In this document: positions 59,190-64,000 of the stretch, piece after piece
Layout of the letters: the number at the start of each line of letters is the position of its first letter
Position numbering within the stretch: the stretch's first letter is position 1
Assembly (NCBI GenBank): GCA_938002655.1
Contig: CALLAC010000007.1
Coordinates: forward strand, 62,001 to 126,000
Origin: an uncultured Cytophagales bacterium
Lineage (GTDB): Bacteria; Bacteroidota; Bacteroidia; Cytophagales; Thermonemataceae
DNA length: 64,000 bases
Direction of reading: 5' to 3'
The notes under the pieces: model-generated
The model's input: only the letters and a program-made list of their open reading frames with translations
Database searches by the model: none
Told to the model about the DNA's origin: nothing
Program-made: the position numbers and the translations under genes

Positions 59190-60782
59190 TTAGTCGGTTA
59201 CATCTTTATCTGTACGTGTAGGCAAGTATACCATACCAATAATGAAAGTAAGTATGGCAACACCTATCGGATACCACAAGCCTGCAAGTATATCACCTGA
59301 GGGTTGAGCTTCGGTTTTGGTAGCTTCAATAATGCGAGTTACAATGTAAGGGGTAAGACCTCCGAAAATACCATTACCCACATGATAAGGCAAAGACATA
59401 GACGTATAGCGAATTTTTGTAGGGAAAATTTCTACCAAAAATGCCGCAATAGGTCCGTACACCATTGTTACAAAGAAAATCTGAATAAAGATAAGCCCAA
59501 CCATCGTCCATTTATCACTACCATTGAGGGTAATAGATTTAGATTTTTCAATTTTGGGTTCTTTGCTGTCATTGTCAAACTTCGTAGTCTTAGTAATAAG
59601 CACTGCTTTTGTACCATCTTCAAAGATTTTGGTTACTTTTTCGGTTTGCAGTACAGCAGGCTTATCTTTAACGGGTTCGGTTTTAGTGTCTACTTTGGTT
59701 TGTTCGGTGAGTTCTTTTTTCTTGTTAATATCTGATACATTGTACATTGCCTGATAGATAGGACGATAGGCCAAGATTGCCGCAAGCAAACCTGCCATCA
59801 TGATGTACTTTCGTCCGATTTTATCAGAAAGCCAGCCGAATACCAAAAAGAAAGGCGTAACCAGTACAATGGCAATCATAATGATTTGGTTGGCTTGGGC
59901 AGAGTCGATGGCACAAGTTTTGTTCATGAAGGAAAGTGCGTAGTATTGTCCTGTATACCAAACTACTCCTTGCCCTGCGGTAGCTCCGAAAAGAGCTAAA
60001 AGAACCATTTTTAAGTTGGCTTTTTTGGTAAAACTTTCTTTCAATGGGTTTTTTGAAGTTTTTCCTTCCGATTTTACTTTCTTGAACATAGGAGATTCGT
60101 GCATACGCATACGTATGAATATTGAAATCACAATCAAGAAAATGGAAATCAAGAAAGGAATACGCCAGCCCCATTCTTCAAAAGCCGCATTTGGGTTTAC
60201 TCCATTTTCATCGCGTAATACACTTTGCGTAAGAATAATAACACCGATAGACATCAGCAAGCCTAATGTAGCTGTAGTTTGAATAAAAGAAGTAAAATAA
60301 CCTCTGCGATTGTAGGCTGAATGTTCGGCTACGTACGTGGCCGCTCCGCCGTACTCTCCTCCGAGGGCTAATCCTTGTAGCAAGCGTAGAATTAGTACTG
60401 TAAGTGGTGCCGCTGCTCCCCAGGTGGCATAACTAGGTACCAAACCAATGAAAAACGTAGAGCCGCCCATCAAGATGAGTGTGACTAAAAAGGTGTATTT
60501 TCTACCTATCAGGTCACCTAATCTACCGAAAAATAATGCTCCAAAAGGGCGTACAATAAAGCCTGCCGCAAAGGTTGCCAAAGAGCTCAAAAATGCCGCC
60601 GTAGGGTTATCGCCAGGGAAAAATTGCTTTCCAATAATGCCCATTGCCGCCAAACTTCCGAAAATGTAGAAGTCGTACCATTCAATCAGCGTACCTACTG
60701 AAGAGGCTGTGATAACGCCCCAAATCCCCTTATCTGTTTGGGTTTGTAGGGCTTGTGTTTGGTTTGAAAGAGTTGTTGACAT
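59190..60782 (-). CDS. MFS transporter, metabolite:H+ symporter family, with a charged insertion
   Basis: The 530-residue protein has 12 helices and MHS marks: GTLIEWYDFYIFGSLAA, FGRLGDLIGRKYTFLVTL, LRLLQGLALGGEYGGAATYVAE and a second GRK loop (SDKIGRKYIMM). A soluble insertion of about 75 residues (about 355-430, rich in Lys, Asp and Thr, for example KVTKIFEDGTKAVLITKT) breaks the middle of the second half. MHS members carry organic acids, betaine or shikimate; carboxylate is inferred from acs and the sensor. Confidence 0.88.
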   Translation of the reverse strand: MSTTLSNQTQALQTQTDKGIWGVITASSVGTLIEWYDFYIFGSLAAMGIIGKQFFPGDNPTAAFLSSLATFAAGFIVRPFGALFFGRLGDLIGRKYTFLVTLILMGGSTFFIGLVPSYATWGAAAPLTVLILRLLQGLALGGEYGGAATYVAEHSAYNRRGYFTSFIQTTATLGLLMSIGVIILTQSVLRDENGVNPNAAFEEWGWRIPFLISIFLIVISIFIRMRMHESPMFKKVKSEGKTSKNPLKESFTKKANLKMVLLALFGATAGQGVVWYTGQYYALSFMNKTCAIDSAQANQIIMIAIVLVTPFFLVFGWLSDKIGRKYIMMAGLLAAILAYRPIYQAMYNVSDINKKKELTEQTKVDTKTEPVKDKPAVLQTEKVTKIFEDGTKAVLITKTTKFDNDSKEPKIEKSKSITLNGSDKWTMVGLIFIQIFFVTMVYGPIAAFLVEIFPTKIRYTSMSLPYHVGNGIFGGLTPYIVTRIIEATKTEAQPSGDILAGLWYPIGVAILTFIIGMVYLPTRTDKDVTD

Positions 60783-60845
60783 AGAAGTATACTTTTAAAG
60801 TTGATTTTAATGAAAAGAGTTAGGAGGTAGTTTTTTCCTTAATTT

Positions 60846-62270
60846 TTACAAGTAAATCATTGTTTGCACAATTAGCTCGCCTAAGCGTTTTCTGCCACCT
60901 ACCAAGTTAGGGTCGGTATTGATTTTTGGCTTTTCGCCCGTGTCAATGTTGAAGTTACCTTCGTAGATGTGTCGGGTTTGGTATTTCAAAGAAATCTTGG
61001 CATGATGCCCATCGATATAATAATTGAATCCTGCTCCATAATCCAAAGAAGGTTCTGCAAGAAACTGAAAATTTCGGTAGTTACCGGTAACAAATACTTG
61101 CAATTTTCCTTTATTACCCAAAGTTTTTTTAGGTAGTAAATAGCCTGCCTCGCCATAAATAATTTCTCCTGTACCTATTCTCCAATCTGCATTTCCTCCA
61201 CCTTGTAGTACCGAACCAGGCAATCCATTCAAACCTTCATTCATGATACCAATAGCTCTGATGTAGTTAGGGCCAAAATCCATATTTTGGTAAAGCAAGT
61301 AACCTGTAAAGGCTGTACCTTTTTCTTTGTTGAGAGGCATATCGGTAAATAAATCTACTCCAAAGAGTTTCATATCGTGGCTTTCCCATTTGTAATTCAC
61401 GCCATCGCCTGTAGGCTGATAACTTCGTGTGGCTTGAGGGTGAATGTGAAATCCTGCACCAATATTGAACACTTTTTTAGTGCCCACATAGGTGCCCACA
61501 AAGAAAGGTAAGACGTTACTTTCTTTTTCTGCCATTTCAAATGAAAAGTATCCTCCTACGGCACCTGTGTTGTTTTTGCCTGCAAAGGCTCGTCCTGGAG
61601 TAGCTTGTATAGTTGCATCAGCAGTAGGGGTTGCAAAAGGTTTATTAATATAGGCTCGATAATCCAAGCTCTTTTTGCCTACTGGCAATTTACCTTTTGC
61701 ATAAATACCGAACTGACGGGCAAACTGGTCGGTTTCTTCAATGAGTGGCCAGTTGAAGATAGGAGCATCAAGGGCTAAAAAGTTAAGCGTACTGGCACTA
61801 GCCATTCGGCTCACACCATTCCAATAATGCAAACCTGTACCAATGTAGAGCATATCTTTTACTACTTGGTATTCGTTCCAGAAGTCGTGCAAGAAAAGTT
61901 GTGGTTTTTTGCCTACGCCATAGCCGCCTACGCCTTGGGTACCTGAAGCACCACCATTCACGAATGTTTGATTGTTGATACCGATGTGAGCTAAAACCAG
62001 GTATTTAGGTGAAATTTGCGTGTACCACAAAAAACGCGATCGCCGCAAGCCTATATCCCACGTACTAGCTTCGGGAATACCATTGACCGTAGTGCCTGGA
62101 TTGTTATCGATGTAACGCATCCACATCTGATGCCATGTAATAAAGCGTATATAACGCTTACCGCTGGTATCCAAGTTGACACGGATACCTTTTCCGTAAA
62201 TTTCTGAACCTTGAGCCATTGCCCAATGACCCAAGGTCAGCATTGCACAAGAAAGAAAAACTTTTTTCAT
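60846..62270 (-). CDS. Outer-membrane porin-like beta-barrel
   Basis: The 474-residue protein has a signal peptide (LSCAMLTLGHWAMAQ) and alternating strand pattern ending in an aromatic/hydrophobic strand (LIVQTMIYL), as OM barrels do. Blocks RFITWHQMWMRYIDNNPGT, DIGLRRSRFLWYTQIS and FLHDFWNEYQVV suggest the OprO/P-type porin fold. It starts the eight-gene run that ends with acs. Substrate unknown; small carboxylates fit the neighbours. Confidence 0.82.
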   Translation of the reverse strand: MKKVFLSCAMLTLGHWAMAQGSEIYGKGIRVNLDTSGKRYIRFITWHQMWMRYIDNNPGTTVNGIPEASTWDIGLRRSRFLWYTQISPKYLVLAHIGINNQTFVNGGASGTQGVGGYGVGKKPQLFLHDFWNEYQVVKDMLYIGTGLHYWNGVSRMASASTLNFLALDAPIFNWPLIEETDQFARQFGIYAKGKLPVGKKSLDYRAYINKPFATPTADATIQATPGRAFAGKNNTGAVGGYFSFEMAEKESNVLPFFVGTYVGTKKVFNIGAGFHIHPQATRSYQPTGDGVNYKWESHDMKLFGVDLFTDMPLNKEKGTAFTGYLLYQNMDFGPNYIRAIGIMNEGLNGLPGSVLQGGGNADWRIGTGEIIYGEAGYLLPKKTLGNKGKLQVFVTGNYRNFQFLAEPSLDYGAGFNYYIDGHHAKISLKYQTRHIYEGNFNIDTGEKPKINTDPNLVGGRKRLGELIVQTMIYL

Positions 62271-62650
62271 AAACCAAAGTAAGTTGATTTCAACAAGCAC
62301 GATACAAAAGTGCAAAAACAAGTTGGAAAAATACAAATCAAAGTATACTTTTGGTAATTGTATAGTTTTATTTTTTACGATTTAAAAAAATGGTTTATAA
62401 AATTTAGGATAAAACTCTAACAAAAAAGAAGAAAGAGCCAAATGAAAATATTGTTAAAAAAATTTTTATAGAAACTTTATTACGCCTAAAAATATTTGAT
62501 TAGAATTAAATTTTGTTTTGATATGTTTTTTTAGCAAAAATATATCAATTTAGCAAATTTTTTAAAAAAAGAGGCCTTTTGCACACAAGTTTGCGGTTTT
62601 TTTGGGTTTTTGTAGGTTTTTCTTTTACTTTGCTTAATTTAAAAAAAGAA
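62271..62650. other. Divergent intergenic region of 380 nt
   Basis: Very AT-rich sequence between the porin gene (minus) and the tryptophan dioxygenase gene (plus). No frame is supported. No perfect TAnnTTTG box faces either gene; near matches occur at 62309-62316 on the minus strand (CACTTTTG). It should hold the promoter of the carboxylate run, perhaps of an activated type. Confidence 0.6.
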
Positions 62651-63616
62651 ATGTATATGGAAAACAACGCAACTATTCAAAACTTACTGCAAGCTCTTGA
62701 ACACAAATACAGCCAAACGGGTCAAAGTCTTGCCGCTAATTTAGAAGGGCTTTTACATTTAGATTATCTCAAATATTGGGATTATATTCATGTTGATACT
62801 TTACTAACTCTGCAAAAACCCAAAACTCGTTTCCCTGATGAAATGGTATTTATTGTTTATCATCAAATCACTGAGCTTTATTTCAAACTTATACTTTGGG
62901 AAATAGAACAAATAGCGGCTTGGCAAACGATTCCTACGGCAGAGTTTTTAGAGAAAGTTCAGCGGATAGTTCGTTATATCAAGGCTCTTTGCAATTCTTT
63001 TGATATAATGAGCATAGGTATGCAACCTGAACAGTTCCGAAAGTTTCGTATGGCTCTTTTACCTGCTAGCGGCTTTCAATCAGCTCAATTTCGACTTATT
63101 GAAATTGCCTCCACAGATTTTGTAAATTTGCTCTCTGCAGGTTTCAGAACCCAAATTACGCCCAATACTACTATTGCCGAAATGTATGAACATATATATT
63201 GGAAACATGGAGCTACCGAAGCTGAAACAGGCAAAAAAACTATTACGCTACAACATTTTGAAGAAAAGTATTCTACTACCTTTTTAGAATGGGCTTACAA
63301 GTTCCGCAATAAAAATCTATATCAGCAGTTTAAAAAAATTTTGTCCCAAGATGAAATGTTTGAGCCTATCTGTGAGGCTTTGCGAGAAATGGATTACTGG
63401 TTTAATGTAGAATGGGCACTGGCACACCTCAAATCGGCAGTAAAATATTTGCGAGAAAAAGGCAAACCCATAGATGCCACAGGCGGTACAAACTGGACCA
63501 AATACTTGCCTCCTAATTTTCAGAAAATCATTTTTTTCCCCTCGTTGTGGAGCGAAACTGAAAAAGCAGAATGGGGGCGAAAAAAAGTACAAGAAATGAT
63601 GGAAAGCTTTCAATGA
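62651..63616 (+). CDS. kynA: Tryptophan 2,3-dioxygenase
   Basis: This heme enzyme opens the indole ring of tryptophan to N-formylkynurenine. The 321-residue protein has FIVYHQITELYFKLIL (distal His region), FRMALLPASGFQSAQFRLIE (substrate Arg region) and the C-terminal DATGGTNWTKYLPP, resembling the GTGGS-type end of the family. ATG 62651 is used; an ATG 6 nt on is equal in merit. Other kynurenine-pathway genes are not in the window. Confidence 0.9.
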   Translation: MYMENNATIQNLLQALEHKYSQTGQSLAANLEGLLHLDYLKYWDYIHVDTLLTLQKPKTRFPDEMVFIVYHQITELYFKLILWEIEQIAAWQTIPTAEFLEKVQRIVRYIKALCNSFDIMSIGMQPEQFRKFRMALLPASGFQSAQFRLIEIASTDFVNLLSAGFRTQITPNTTIAEMYEHIYWKHGATEAETGKKTITLQHFEEKYSTTFLEWAYKFRNKNLYQQFKKILSQDEMFEPICEALREMDYWFNVEWALAHLKSAVKYLREKGKPIDATGGTNWTKYLPPNFQKIIFFPSLWSETEKAEWGRKKVQEMMESFQ

Positions 63617-63621
63617 AAAAA

Positions 63622-64000
63622 CTAAAATATTTTTTCCAAACCTTTCCATAGGCCGTCCATCATTAAGCCAAAAAGTACCCCAAAGCCAAAACCATAGTTG
63701 ATAAGCTCTCGGAAATATATCGATGCAAAACTGTAAAAAAGGGCTTCTACTTCTTTGGGATGCATTGCTTCAATTTCTTCTACTACTACTTTGTGTAAAT
63801 CAATAGAAAGTAAGAGTTGGGGTAAATTATCGTCTAATGCCTCAAAAATAGCTTCTAAGATCTGAAATGCCAAAAACTCTTTGCTAGAAGGTAAAATATT
63901 TGGTAAAACCTGTGGTAAAAGTTGATGTATTATCGTAGAAACACGCTTTCGTAAAAAATCTCTTACTTGCGGTTTTTGCAGTATTTTTTTGAAAGCTCTG
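63622..64000 (-). CDS. DUF445 family membrane protein, C-terminal part (runs off the right edge)
   Basis: The last 125 codons are present; the frame is open to base 63999. The segment DLHKVVVEEIEAMHPKEVEALFYSFASIYF followed by LINYGFGFGVLFG is the typical end of DUF445 (YheB-like) proteins, with a closing membrane helix. Function unknown. It faces kynA tail-to-tail with a 5-nt gap. Confidence 0.85.
   Translation of the reverse strand, partial: RAFKKILQKPQVRDFLRKRVSTIIHQLLPQVLPNILPSSKEFLAFQILEAIFEALDDNLPQLLLSIDLHKVVVEEIEAMHPKEVEALFYSFASIYFRELINYGFGFGVLFGLMMDGLWKGLEKIF

Overview
The window looks like an ordinary chromosomal stretch from a low-GC (roughly 35-40%) Bacteroidota, most likely order Cytophagales. 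Several sequence facts point there. A gldH gliding lipoprotein gene and a type IX secretion (T9SS) C-terminal-domain-like protein are present. At least nine gene starts carry the Bacteroidota vegetative promoter form (a TTTG/TTG box, 19-22 nt, then TAnnTTTG). Purine-rich Shine-Dalgarno sequences are rare. Family variants typical of the phylum occur (MurE with the DNPR motif, Lgt with a large insertion, short AMP nucleosidase, HAMP-GAF-PAS sensors without a kinase). I see no rRNA, tRNA, CRISPR array, intact insertion sequence or prophage. The species cannot be named from this sequence alone.

Layout. 1-2 kb: divergent mfd (partial) and a DksA-like gene, then scpB. 2-5.6 kb: the F0-side ATP synthase operon, preceded by an AtpI-like membrane protein and a stand-alone zinc-binding CZB protein, then atpB-atpE-atpF-atpH; atpA and atpG do not follow. 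5.6-11.2 kb: msrB, a lipoprotein, ruvC-murE, and a TerB-like / secreted caspase-like / unknown trio. 11.2-13.5 kb: a decayed glycosyltransferase, a methyltransferase and a glycosyltransferase. 13.5-18.1 kb: miaB, prfB (read through an autoregulatory +1 frameshift), dedA, hpf and a Xer recombinase. 18.3-21.4 kb: a second glycosyltransferase group containing a 125-nt convergent gene overlap. 21.4-31.3 kb: an AraC regulator, an acyl-CoA dehydrogenase, a PagL-like lipid A deacylase overlapping cysQ, a HAMP-GAF-PAS sensor, a broken Uma2 gene, an FHA protein, an orphan scoB, a glycosyltransferase and hemB. 31.3-41.5 kb: housekeeping genes (asnB, amn, lgt, rdgB, aroQ, purQ, recJ, lpxH) with two tandem coiled-coil secreted paralogues. 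41.7-49.2 kb: a TIGR03032 protein, rlpA, tsaE, three tandem mini-lipoproteins, a deoxyhypusine-synthase-like enzyme, a beta-propeller-like protein, a mini T9SS-CTD protein, a sugar transferase and punA. 49-52 kb: ugd, nuoH and gldH.

52.3-62.3 kb holds the most coherent candidate system. Eight co-directional genes run, in transcription order: outer-membrane porin, MHS-family MFS symporter, two tiny membrane proteins, a membrane-anchored SpoIIE/PP2C phosphatase, a symporter-histidine-kinase fusion, a receiver-only response regulator, and acetyl-CoA synthetase (acs). By analogy with CrbS/CrbR control of acs in gamma-proteobacteria, this reads as a complete module for sensing, importing and activating acetate or another short carboxylate. 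The PP2C phosphatase as a possible output is the new-looking part; this role is inference. The window closes with a tryptophan 2,3-dioxygenase and a partial DUF445 gene.

A second theme is metal: a free CZB zinc-binding protein is encoded directly upstream of a His-tailed ATP synthase subunit a. A third is genome compaction and decay: four convergent gene pairs overlap at their 3' ends, two pseudogenes are still readable, and a family of near-perfect inverted repeats sits between genes.
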